Shown in pieces: positions 10,036 through 17,894 of a DNA stretch of 64,000 bases. A program made the translations under genes and the position numbers. Within the stretch, counting starts at the first letter, position 1; each line of letters starts with the position of its first letter. The DNA is from Onthophagus taurus (lineage: Eukaryota > Arthropoda > Insecta > Coleoptera > Scarabaeidae), in the NCBI RefSeq assembly GCF_036711975.1, contig NW_027248940.1, positions 6,696,001-6,760,000 on the forward strand, in the 5' to 3' direction. Under the pieces are notes generated by a model that was not told the origin of the DNA, did no database searches, and worked only from the letters and a program-made list of their open reading frames with translations.

Positions 10036-10460
10036 ATACTTGGTCTCTTTTTATGATAGGGACACATCGGCGCACCAACCTCCAATTTGCATTCATTTTC
10101 CGGCAATTCTTTTACCGGTATTGTTAAAATTCTTCTTAAAAATGTAGCTTTCTCACGTCCTTTTACGTACGCTACTTTTGTCGAACGACACAAATAATAA
10201 ACGATCTCATCGAAACGAGACGTAGGAACAAACCCGTCGTTCCAATCAATACAATGATGATGACTCATTAACCAATTCGCCGTATTGCGAAATTTGGTAG
10301 ATAGTGAAGAAAAGCTTCGACTAGGTTGAAACACGTAATGACTTATACAATGATTACTGTCGTAAGAAGCCAGTTCCTTTGGGATAAATTCTTCATCGTT
10401 TATCGTGAAACCTTGAATGTCCAAAATAATAAAATCCCTTTGAAAAACCATAATATCCAT
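9981..10460 (-). CDS. Conserved RNase H-fold-like hypothetical protein
   Basis: 159 aa. The layout resembles a family of uncharacterised proteins in invertebrate mobile and viral DNA: an N-terminal strand FIILDIQGF with an acidic residue, PKEL at about residue 28, a WL..HHCIDW segment, AYVKGREK at about 97-104, and a Cys/His-rich end (CPYHKKR..MCSL.NV). DxxGF followed by a late KG.EK suggests a DEDD-type 3'-5' exonuclease or RNase H fold; that is pattern-based and unproven. No partner copy is seen in the other Polintons of this window. Confidence 0.5.
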   Translation of the reverse strand: MDIMVFQRDFIILDIQGFTINDEEFIPKELASYDSNHCISHYVFQPSRSFSSLSTKFRNTANWLMSHHHCIDWNDGFVPTSRFDEIVYYLCRSTKVAYVKGREKATFLRRILTIPVKELPENECKLEVGAPMCPYHKKRPSMCSLSNVFYLFSYVFRHL

Positions 10461-10533
10461 AATATACCACTATATGCAAACGTTTCCTTCGATGTTTAGA
10501 GATACACTAAATGACGTTGCTTCAACAGTACCA

Positions 10534-11793
10534 CTATATTAATTGCTTAACCATTTTCGTAAGAGGCGAATACACAAATGCTCTGTCATGCAGAATTAAT
10601 GCGTAAGCTGTCGTACCTTCCGGAATTGGATTTTTCGTTGAATACTCGATTTTTATTTCTACTCCGCTTTTATGTGTTGCTTCCTGTTGATACGTGCAAT
10701 CGATTCCAATTAACGGCGCGTAAGTTTTAAATTCTTCCGGTGAAAACAAAGGTTCGCTTTCTTGATAGTAGTATGCTTGCTGAAATCTTGAATACATATC
10801 ATACAAAATCGCATAGTGATTGTTATCAAAATCCACATTCAAATTATCGTACGGAAAACGTTCTCCATTCAAGAAAACGGTTACGTTCGTTAAGTTTATA
10901 TTATCAAATAATGCCATGTTTCCTTTAAATATACCCTTTCGATTTGTTTGAAATCCGATGATTATAAATCTAGGCGTTTCCAATTGTGGAGCAGTTTTGA
11001 CGGCCCAAGATTGCTTCGTAGTTTGAGGTAATTGAGGGTACTCGTGTATTTCCCACGATCGAAAAGGAACGTGAATGTCTACGTTTCTTTCTGATAGTTT
11101 TGTTAATGCCAACTGTTCGCGTAATCCCACCGCCACGTGAGGAACTCTCCATATAATTTTATTAATGATCAATTTCAATTTTTCGTCGTTCGGAGCGGCT
11201 GCTGGTTGAAAGATGACGTCCGTATCATCGTGTCCGCGAATTAGCACAAGTTCCTGTCGAACGTTCATCATGATCTTTCTGAAATCTTCTGCGAATCCTA
11301 GCAACGTTTTTAGCGGAACGCTAAGACCGAAATTTCCATTTTTATCTAAAGCCTTTGAAACACCCGCTATATCATCTTTCCAAGGTTTTATGTGCCAACC
11401 GGCGTTCTCTAATTTCACCACCTCGTTCTGCGTAGATGAGAAATAACCCTTCATGCATGAGCTTATACCGACGTTCCGCACACCATCAACATGTACTCCG
11501 TTAATAAGATATCGAATATCGCTAAACATAAATGCAACGGGATTGTTAACCAATTGCCCCGTTGCGCTGGCATCTTTTGTTATACTTCCGTCCGCGGCTA
11601 ACTTACGAACGCTACCCTCGACGTATAGATAACTCTCGCTCGGTAAAGTATAATTATCTATTTCCGGAATTGAAATTCTAATTTCGTCATTGTTATCGAA
11701 CGTGGTCGATCCAAACGGTTGATGCGAATGGAATTCATAACTTACGATAGAGTGATCTGTTTTTATCTTATCCGTTACTTTTAAAATGTCCAT
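10534..11793 (-). CDS. MCP: Major capsid protein (hexon-like)
   Basis: 419 aa. Assigned by size, beta-rich composition and synteny: it is the last gene of a penton - small ORF - MCP block, and a collinear homologue (60224-61420, 398 aa) ends the same block in Polinton-3. Shared landmarks are N-terminal MDILKV/MSILNV, DEIRI, FGFAEDF/LGFAEDY, FRSWEIHEYP versus FRSFDLHEYP, and C-terminal ILHDRAF/ILHDRVF. Polinton MCPs are double jelly-roll proteins; the fold cannot be confirmed by eye. Its ATG overlaps the preceding stop (TAATG). Confidence 0.75.
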   Translation of the reverse strand: MDILKVTDKIKTDHSIVSYEFHSHQPFGSTTFDNNDEIRISIPEIDNYTLPSESYLYVEGSVRKLAADGSITKDASATGQLVNNPVAFMFSDIRYLINGVHVDGVRNVGISSCMKGYFSSTQNEVVKLENAGWHIKPWKDDIAGVSKALDKNGNFGLSVPLKTLLGFAEDFRKIMMNVRQELVLIRGHDDTDVIFQPAAAPNDEKLKLIINKIIWRVPHVAVGLREQLALTKLSERNVDIHVPFRSWEIHEYPQLPQTTKQSWAVKTAPQLETPRFIIIGFQTNRKGIFKGNMALFDNINLTNVTVFLNGERFPYDNLNVDFDNNHYAILYDMYSRFQQAYYYQESEPLFSPEEFKTYAPLIGIDCTYQQEATHKSGVEIKIEYSTKNPIPEGTTAYALILHDRAFVYSPLTKMVKQLI

Positions 11794-12011
11794 TACTTTA
11801 ACACTTCGTATCCTAACTGAACTAAATACCTTCGATTGACTGGTGATAATCGATGAATGGATCGTCTTCTACTGCCGCTACGTTGACTGATGACGCGCGC
11901 TTTATAGTTTTCTCCATTAAACAATTTTCTCGCTCTGTCTCTTCTTGACCACCGCATTCTTTTGTTTTGATATAACACTGTCATAACGTTAGTCAAATTT
12001 AAATAATTCAA
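11793..12011 (-). CDS. Small conserved basic protein between minor and major capsid genes
   Basis: 72 aa, very basic in the middle (RWSRRDRARK, RSGSRRRS). The C-terminus SIHRLSPVNRRYLVQLG matches that of a 44-aa ORF at the same place in Polinton-3 (60081-60215). Its start overlaps the penton stop and its stop overlaps the MCP start (TAATG), so all three are probably read from one RNA by termination-reinitiation. It could be a core or cement protein; function not known. Confidence 0.7.
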   Translation of the reverse strand: MNYLNLTNVMTVLYQNKRMRWSRRDRARKLFNGENYKARVISQRSGSRRRSIHRLSPVNRRYLVQLGYEVLK

Positions 12012-12739
12012 TTTATCGATCTCAGGTGAACTCTCACTGTTATTTCTTCTTCTCTGAAGTCTACCAAGTTTCCGTCCTGATCAAGTATACGTACTGTTAA
12101 GCTACTAATCACGTTCGTTAAAACCGGTAAATAAATAGGTAGTTGTGGTGATTCGATTATTTTAAAACCTGCCGGAACGTTTGGGAAAAAATGATATAAA
12201 ACGTGCACGGGAACTCCGTTATTATACGATCCCGTCACTAAATTACAATAAATTTGTAAGGCGTTCGTTTTATTTATGTTTACTACGAAATCGGATTCCA
12301 CTTCCGTATCTCTAGGTAATATTTGAGGCTTGAAGCCAAGTAACGGCCCTATAGAATTATCGCATGCAAAATTAATTCGACGGGTACTTTTTATTAAAGA
12401 ATGTTGTGTGTTATTATTCCCCTTAATCCTTATTACGACACTTTTAGCGTGTCTTTTGTCTAGCTGTTCATTCACGAACTCGGTAATATCATCAATATCG
12501 TACGTTCCAACAGGTACTATTATATTGTTTTTAAAATGTCCTGTCTTATCTTCGTATTGGATTACGTTGTTGTTTTTATTAACGTTTGCTAAACTATTAA
12601 ACGTTTCGAAATTCAAAAGAGCCAACTCGTAACTACCAAATTCGTTCAAATAGATCGGAGGATTAAAATTACAAGTCAATTCAGATGACTTTCCAGTCAA
12701 CGTAAATGTATATGTCGTGTGTATTGCTTCTTTCTCCAT
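12008..12739 (-). CDS. mCP: Minor capsid (penton-like) protein
   Basis: 243 aa. The N-terminus reads TYTFTLTGKSSELTCNFNPPI, followed by YELALLNFETFNSLANV. The homologue at 59384-60091 has the same order (TFDLVGKTSVLTANYHPAI, YELALVSFDGYNSIPNI) plus a shared LLGFKP/ILGFNK strand and VPAGFKI/VPKGYKI. Length and position fit the single-jelly-roll minor capsid protein of Polintons. Intact. Confidence 0.75.
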   Translation of the reverse strand: MEKEAIHTTYTFTLTGKSSELTCNFNPPIYLNEFGSYELALLNFETFNSLANVNKNNNVIQYEDKTGHFKNNIIVPVGTYDIDDITEFVNEQLDKRHAKSVVIRIKGNNNTQHSLIKSTRRINFACDNSIGPLLGFKPQILPRDTEVESDFVVNINKTNALQIYCNLVTGSYNNGVPVHVLYHFFPNVPAGFKIIESPQLPIYLPVLTNVISSLTVRILDQDGNLVDFREEEITVRVHLRSIN

Positions 12740-12769
12740 TACTTCTGAACGTCTAAACGTCTCTAGACT

Positions 12770-13150
12770 CTAATAGGTTCTTTTATTACTTAGAAACTTC
12801 AGACACAACTGTCCGCAATTTTGATCTATTTCTCTTTGATATCGACAGTAATTATACTTTACTTGACCACCCCTACCGTCTGACAGCAAATATTGTTCAA
12901 TTTCTAATGGCGGTCTTAAATCACCGTAACTGTCGAAATAGTATATGTCTTTGTCGTCTTTCTTATAGGCGACCCAATGAGTCCCTCGTCCTTTCAAGTT
13001 ATCCAAGTTAACAATACCTCTTTCCTTCTTTTTAATCTTACTCGGGAGATTGTCTCTCATAAATATACCCCGAAAATGTGGAATTTTTAGTACTTTCGCA
13101 AACTTTTCCAACTCGACGTTAGTTAACGCACGACGAGGTATTCGAACTAG
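12770..13150 (-). CDS. PRO: Adenain-type cysteine protease, predicted -1 frameshift product
   Basis: Capsid maturation protease of the adenovirus (C5) type. Seen: catalytic His in GTHWVAY, an acidic residue in FDSYGD, then the nucleophile region QNCGQLC. The open frame has no ATG before FRGIFM, inside the domain. It runs without a stop back to CTA at 13150, immediately behind the heptamer A AAA AAC at the end of the PLA2 gene. The likeliest expression is therefore a -1 ribosomal frameshift from that gene, yielding a PLA2-protease fusion. The homologue in Polinton-3 has its own ATG (44689). Alternative: a non-AUG start at TTG 13111 or splicing. Confidence 0.8.
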   Translation of the reverse strand, partial: LVRIPRRALTNVELEKFAKVLKIPHFRGIFMRDNLPSKIKKKERGIVNLDNLKGRGTHWVAYKKDDKDIYYFDSYGDLRPPLEIEQYLLSDGRGGQVKYNYCRYQREIDQNCGQLCLKFLSNKRTY

Positions 13151-14064
13151 TTTTTTGAACTAGTGGTTATACCGCAACCTTTCTTATAGGGCTTATTGAA
13201 GTAACCTGTGCCGCCAACATTATTCCCCTTTCCTTCAATAAACAAACCGCAACCTTTCTTATATGGTTTTATATAAAATCCGCTACCTACGGCCTTTGCT
13301 TCCATAGCCTTGTTATGTCTTCGTTCTTCATCTAATTGCTCTCTAGCTGTTTTCGCGTTGTTTATAGTTCTTGCAATAGCGGCAGCACCACCGCCGATAC
13401 TACCTAGGGCACCTAAAGCTGCGAACAGGGGAATTAAAGGTAAAAATCCTCCCGTTTTCGGAATTCGAATAACTCGACCTCTAGGTTCGGAAATTCTTTT
13501 TCTTATCTTTTTCAAAGCTCCGTATGCCGCTTTAACGTTTGTCAACAAATTCTTAGCACCTGATCTCGATATTGCGTTGCGAGCGAATCGAAGTGCATCT
13601 ACAAAAGATATAGCTCCACCACGCTTTACACGCGTTCGGACTTTTTTTAAAGGTCGTCGACCCGTACGATTTCTTTTTCTACCTACGCCCATACCGACCG
13701 CTACTTTTGCTTTCATTAAGGCGGCAACTGCGGACGATGCCACTTTTTCTCCAAGAGTAGACTCTTTATTTCGTATTCGTTCTTTCGCTGCTTTATATAA
13801 TGCTCTGTCTGCGTCGTGTCTAAATTTTAAATTTGAACTGACCGTATATGCTATATCGTGTTTCTTACACGCTTCGTCTAATGGATTCACGCCTCGATCT
13901 CCTCTCGATAATCTCTTTTCCAACTTGGTACCCGGTCCACAAAAATTATATCCTGGCAAATGAAGTTCTATCGGAAGTTTATCTATCAACTTGTTAAAAA
14001 ATCCTCGACCAATTCGTTTGCCTGTCAAACGATAACTGTTACGATTAGGTTCTAACAAATTCAT
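13147..14064 (-). CDS. Parvovirus-type PLA2 domain fused to core/pVI-like tail
   Basis: 305 aa. Residues about 34-75 hold the viral PLA2 signature: LPGYNFCGPGT (Ca loop), then CKKHDIAY with the catalytic His-Asp. This activity helps non-enveloped particles cross endosomal membranes in parvoviruses. A basic stretch (KVRTRVKRGG, about 140) is followed by a hydrophobic Gly/Ala segment (PLIPLFAALGALGSIGGGAAAI, about 208-229) and two copies of the motif YIKPYKKGCG/YFNKPYKKGCG near the C-terminus. This layout recalls adenovirus membrane-lytic or core proteins. In Polinton-3 the two halves are separate genes on opposite strands (42965-43336 and 44238-44684). Intact. Confidence 0.85.
   Translation of the reverse strand: MNLLEPNRNSYRLTGKRIGRGFFNKLIDKLPIELHLPGYNFCGPGTKLEKRLSRGDRGVNPLDEACKKHDIAYTVSSNLKFRHDADRALYKAAKERIRNKESTLGEKVASSAVAALMKAKVAVGMGVGRKRNRTGRRPLKKVRTRVKRGGAISFVDALRFARNAISRSGAKNLLTNVKAAYGALKKIRKRISEPRGRVIRIPKTGGFLPLIPLFAALGALGSIGGGAAAIARTINNAKTAREQLDEERRHNKAMEAKAVGSGFYIKPYKKGCGLFIEGKGNNVGGTGYFNKPYKKGCGITTSSKN
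13150..13156 (-). promoter_or_regulatory. Predicted -1 ribosomal frameshift site (A AAA AAC)
   Basis: In the PLA2 frame the codons read TCA AAA AAC TAG, so the heptamer A AAA AAC is in exact slippery phase directly before the stop. The -1 frame enters the protease ORF. Downstream, CTCGTCGT can pair with ACGTCGAG (one mismatch), a possible stimulator 12 nt after the heptamer. A 7-bp inverted repeat (ACTAGTT/AACTAGT) also spans the site. Confidence 0.65.
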
Positions 14065-14279
14065 TTTATAATTTCACTCCTTCTTCCTTTTCTTCACAGT
14101 TAAAAACTAGAAATGAAGCTCTGCTGTTGTGCTTTAAGCTTTTATTCCTTTTAAATATTTTACAAAAACAGTTTTGCTCTTAATTTATACTTAAATCTAT
14201 TAATATTATTATTATTCAGCTACACTTAAATCTACTAATATCCTAAAAATTAATTGTTACTCAGTTAAAAACATTTCGA

Positions 14280-14504
14280 TTACTCTACAATGCTAAAACG
14301 TTCTTGATATATATTTAATCTATAATCTACATCTAAATATTTTTCTAATAACTTATTTACGTTTCTTATCCTAGTCTTAAATCTAATTCCGTCCAACATC
14401 TTTTCTTCCCAGTCACTTATCCTTGATTGTCTGTAAGCAAACGTCCAAGTGTGCATTCGGTACACTCTATTTTTCGATTCGCAAAACGTCACTTTTTTTT
14501 CCAT
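14280..14504 (-). CDS. GADD34/PPP1R15-like protein (PP1-eIF2alpha phosphatase recruiter)
   Basis: 74 aa from the ATG at 14504; a GTG-started extension of three codons is unlikely. Seen: a PP1-binding KVTF at residues 4-7, an aromatic/hydrophobic linker with W20 and FAYRQSR, then W32-E33, D38, R41-F42 and R45-I46. KVxF followed about 25 residues later by W-E, D, R-F and R-I is the conserved C-terminal core of the cellular PPP1R15 family and of viral mimics. Those proteins bring PP1 to phosphorylated eIF2alpha and undo translational arrest. Nothing else is in the protein, so it is a minimal core. It starts 10 nt after the stop of the 299-aa gene. The functional claim is inference from motif order. 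Confidence 0.7.
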   Translation of the reverse strand: MEKKVTFCESKNRVYRMHTWTFAYRQSRISDWEEKMLDGIRFKTRIRNVNKLLEKYLDVDYRLNIYQERFSIVE

Positions 14505-14514
14505 TTTATTCACT

Positions 14515-15479
14515 TCACATCTTCATTAATGCGTGCAAATCTAAATCCAGTAATACCTTATCCATACCGTATACGAGCAGTTCTTTAGTTACGCACAAAT
14601 GTTCACTTGGTGCACCGTTTGAAGCAACCAATATATTCGATTTTATATCACCTTGCATTGTTGATACCACATCGATCACGCTATCGTAATAATTTTTATA
14701 TTCCATACACTTTAATACTTCTACCCTACTCGAAACTAAATCGCTAAGTTTCCACAATTCGTGTAACGAGTCGTAAGCCAGGTAAAATATTTCTGACCCC
14801 CTTTCCATTTTCAACACTTTTCGTACATTTTCTATCCATTGGCTGCTGCAGGTCACGCCGCTTACAACGAAATGTGGTGGTGCCGATAAATCACCAACAA
14901 AACTATTCATAATCAATTGTCTGCTATTAATCACATTTTTCCATTCGTCTTCGGTAAAAGTTATGCATTGTCCTTTTCCCATTAATCTTATAACCGGATC
15001 AAAATGTAGATTGGCAGACATGCCAACCGATATCCATTTCGTTCGACTTTTATTTAAATAATATGTACTCTCGGAGAATAATGGCGCTTGATTACCTTTT
15101 TGGAGATTATTTTTCACTGCCTCATTTAATACTACGTTACTTGTGAAAGGTAACTTTCCACAATTTTCTACATAATGTTGTTGATTGCTAGGAAATACGT
15201 ACTCCGCTAAGTCGGAAGCCAACAAATTAATTCCATCGAATACCACATCCTTTTTTCTTTGATTATCACTTCCTACCGACACATTTGTTGCAGTTGTCTC
15301 ATTACAATTACCCTCCATTTTGATGTTTCGGGCAGGTTTTTTATTTTCACCCTTTTCAAATGAATTTACAGCAGCTCTCTTAGTTGGACATTTGGGGTTC
15401 GGTCTGGTTGCCACTAAACATCAATATTATTGTTTACATTAGTACATTATCTACTTGTATTACATTTGAATTACTTACT
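14515..15479 (-). CDS. Unrecognised 299-aa protein; start codon made by splicing (exon 2 from 15413)
   Basis: No named family recognised. The N-terminus is polar and basic. From about residue 70 it is globular, with KWISVGMSANLHF, an IRLMGKGQCITFTEDEW segment (weakly like PC4-type single-strand-binding proteins, not convincing) and a helical end. The open frame has no usable ATG. A consensus intron (GTAAGT at 15478, branch-like TACTAAT, TTTAG ending at 15414) joins A at 15479 to TG at 15413, giving the ATG. No other ATG occurs in the inferred leader. It is the first gene from the right terminus. No copy is visible in the other Polintons here. Confidence 0.65.
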
Positions 15480-15584
15480 CGTTACGTTAAAAATCCTCTG
15501 TACTAAATGCACCAAAAATCTACACGATATTTTTAATATGTACTAAATACACAAAAACCTTACTCTGAAGCACAACACTCTGCG

Positions 15585-15614
15585 GTACAACTTCGACCAA
15601 CGTTTGTATTTATA
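15585..15614 (-). promoter_or_regulatory. Predicted TATA promoter of the rightmost Polinton-1 gene
   Basis: TATAAATA at 15614-15607 on the minus strand, about 130 bp before the splice donor at 15478. The inferred start site is near 15585. Confidence 0.5.
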
Positions 15615-16348
15615 GCAATACATAAGGTTGCTGGTGGGGGGAGTAATATTTCACATCATTACCGAATATATCTATTATACATGTTCTAACACGTCATTAT
15701 ATCGTGAGACGTCAGACAAAACGCATGACAAATTTATTAAGAAGCTCTTAAAAAATATCTCGCAGGTGGATCATGACTCATCTACTAACAAGTTAGTTGA
15801 CCTCCTCCTCAAACCTGTCCTCCCAAAAAATTTGCCGATTCAAGAACCTCCTCGCATATTCTTAAATACCCGTACACCTTTACATAATAAAATAAAAAAT
15901 ATCTCGCAGGTAAGTTATGACTCACTTATTTGTATACCTACATATCTCAAAACCGTATACCTTTGTGTATAATAATAAATTAAGAGATATATCGAAAACA
16001 TTAACAGTTCATTGAGAAGCGTCGAAGGATAAACATAGTAATTGTTTTCATCTAGGTAAACAGGTTACATATAAAGATAAATTTTTAATAACATAACCTA
16101 AATAAAGATACATTTTTAATAAAGATAAATTTTTAATAATTTCGTCAAAATAACATGACCTTCTCAAGTTAATTGACCTCCTCCTCTCTTCATCGAATCT
16201 CCTCCGACCCTCAAAAGAATCGCCGATTCAAGAACCTCCTCTCCTCATCGAACCTCCTCTGACCCCCAAAAAATTTGCCGATTCAAGAACCTCCTCCTAG
16301 AACGCAGGTTCGAGGAGGAGGTTCTTGAATCGGCGAATCTATACTACT
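15615..16348. repeat. Polinton-1 terminal region with subrepeats
   Basis: No gene. It holds three related copies of a unit GACCTCCTCCTC...AAAATTTGCCGATTCAAGAACCTCCTC (about 15795-15858, 16170-16240 and 16240-16310), repeats of AAAAATATCTCGCAGGT (near 15750 and 15895) and AAAGATAAATTTTTAATAA (16073-16140). Part of this (16156-16348) reappears inverted at 63557-63695. It is presumably the terminal inverted repeat; the partner end is outside the window. Confidence 0.75.
16277..16334. repeat. Near-terminal hairpin of Polinton-1
   Basis: A perfect 22-bp inverted repeat (GCCGATTCAAGAACCTCCTCCT and its complement) around a 14-nt centre that itself contains GAAC/GTTC. It lies 14 bp inside the element end. 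Confidence 0.95.
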
Positions 16349-17592
16349 TGCATTAGTTGAATTTTGGTGACGCCATTACGGCATTTTGGAAATTAGTAGC
16401 TTTTCTCCGATTTTCGGGATTTTACACAGTTTCTTTGCTGTTGGAAAACGAAGTTTTCGTTATTCCGATTACGGATTTATCCGGATATATATCGTATTTG
16501 ATTATAAATTTTTTTTTTGGACCTAAGCCTCGTTAGATCTTGAGGTGAGTTGTTTTTTTTGCATCTCGGAACATTTCTTTTTTTTCTTCTCTAATTCGTT
16601 TTTTTTTCCTTCTATTCCTTTTAGGCTTTTTAGTTACGGTTATCGTAACATTCAATCGTTTCCAATTTTTCTTCGCCCATCAATTTTTTTTTTTTGCTGG
16701 GAGCATTTTGGAACCAAGGAACCCATCGCCATTTTGACGTTTTCGAAACCTTTCCTAACTCCACGCGACGCCACGGGAATAAAGGAAAAGATCTGTTATC
16801 AAGGTTGGGATAAGGTCAGATATTTTATTTTAATGAAATTCGTCGGCGGAAATTTCATTTTTAAAAATTCAAGGGAAACAAAGAATTGGAATAAGAATTT
16901 TGCGTTTCTTTTTTTGGATATCGTTTTTTTTTATTAATTTTTTTTTTGTGTATTAAGCGCTTCACGCGTTTTTCTTTTTTTTATAATTTATAGTTACAAT
17001 TTTTTTTTGTGCTTCCAACTCATTATTTTTTTTATTTGTAATGTTAAATTTTATTGGCCCGTTTTTTTTTTATTTTCTCCGTTGATTTTGATCTTTTTTA
17101 AAACGCTTTCGGAGAAAACTTGAGCTCAGGGTACTCGGGAACGTACGCGAGTTCAATTAAGATTTTTTTTTTTTGATTTGAGTTTTTCTTGTTTAATTTG
17201 TTTTTTTTTGGCTAATAATTTTTTTTATAATTTTTTTTTGTTGTTATTGGAACACTCATTTTTTTTTTATTCAAATATTTACCTTTTCCTTTTTATATAT
17301 ATATTTTTTTTTGCTTTATTTAATAAATTTATTTCTTTATTGCAACTCATATTCGCTTCTTGATATTTTTTTTTGTCTTGTTTTGTTGACTTGTTGTCAA
17401 TGTATTATTTGTTACAACTTTCCTTTCCACCACACTTCTCAGTTAGTGGACATCGTGGAAGAAACTGAGTGGCGCCTTTATAAATCGAACCACCCATCTT
17501 CACTGAACAGGCCGTGGATCCGCGATTGTTGTTTTAAAGTTGTAAACATTTGTTTTGGTCAGTTTTGTTGTTGTGTTGTAAAAGGCGTTACA
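16349..17592 (+). repeat. 5' LTR of gypsy-1, truncated at its 5' side
   Basis: Matches 22885-24125 of the 3' LTR from TGCATTAGTTG to GGCGTTACA. ORFs inside are T-rich and non-coding. Confidence 0.95.
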
Positions 17593-17597
17593 AATTT

Positions 17598-17615
17598 TGG
17601 CGCCCAACGTGGGGC
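17598..17615 (+). promoter_or_regulatory. Primer-binding site, tRNA-Lys type
   Basis: TGGCGCCCAACGTGGGGC, 5 nt after the LTR. It is complementary to the 3' end of metazoan tRNA-Lys(CTT). Confidence 0.85.
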
Positions 17616-17628
17616 CCGATTTTTTTTT

Positions 17629-17725
17629 AGGTGGAGCCCCTTTTCTTTCAGGTGGAGCCGTTTTCCTTTTAGGTGGCACATTTTCTTTTGGGTGTAGCTA
17701 TTTTTTCTTTTAGGTGAGGCCATTC
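17629..17725 (+). repeat. Leader repeats resembling 3' splice sites
   Basis: Four to five tandem units of about 22 bp, TTTTCTTTYAGGTGGAGCC-like, between PBS and gag. Each joins a pyrimidine tract and AG to GTGG. Confidence 0.7.
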
Positions 17726-17894
17726 TTGAAAAGTGCGTTATAGTGGAGAGCCGTAGATACGCGAAAATCTTAATTTTGATTTATTTTATTTTCGAATCGT
17801 TCGAAATCTTGTCTAGGTATACCGGGTGTCCTATAGTTTTTTTTTGGGAAAAATTTGCGAGTTTAATAGTAGTAGGTCGGATAGATTAGTCGGT

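Larger units (their letters stand above)
1..16348. mobile_element. Polinton-1 (Maverick/adintovirus-like), right part to its terminus
   Basis: Self-synthesising DNA transposon or endogenous virus. Seen: PolB, integrase, ATPase, capsid genes, PLA2 protein and adenain-type protease together, which is the Polinton hallmark set. The right end reads ...ACTACT at 16348, so the terminus starts AGTAGTATAG on the reverse strand; Polinton termini classically begin with AG. The left end lies outside the window. Nearly every frame is open. The element ends exactly where a gypsy LTR resumes (16349), so it inserted into that LTR. Most genes are on the minus strand; PolB runs plus and converges on integrase. 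Confidence 0.9.

Noticed and set aside
13310-13963. 217-aa plus-strand ORF antisense to the PLA2 gene
   Set aside because: Antisense of a clear PLA2/core-like coding region with a conserved homologue; no independent support.
16545-17697. Plus-strand ORFs inside the gypsy-1 LTR (repeated at 23081-24146)
   Set aside because: Phe-rich translations of T runs in LTR sequence; present in both LTR copies and differing by run length.
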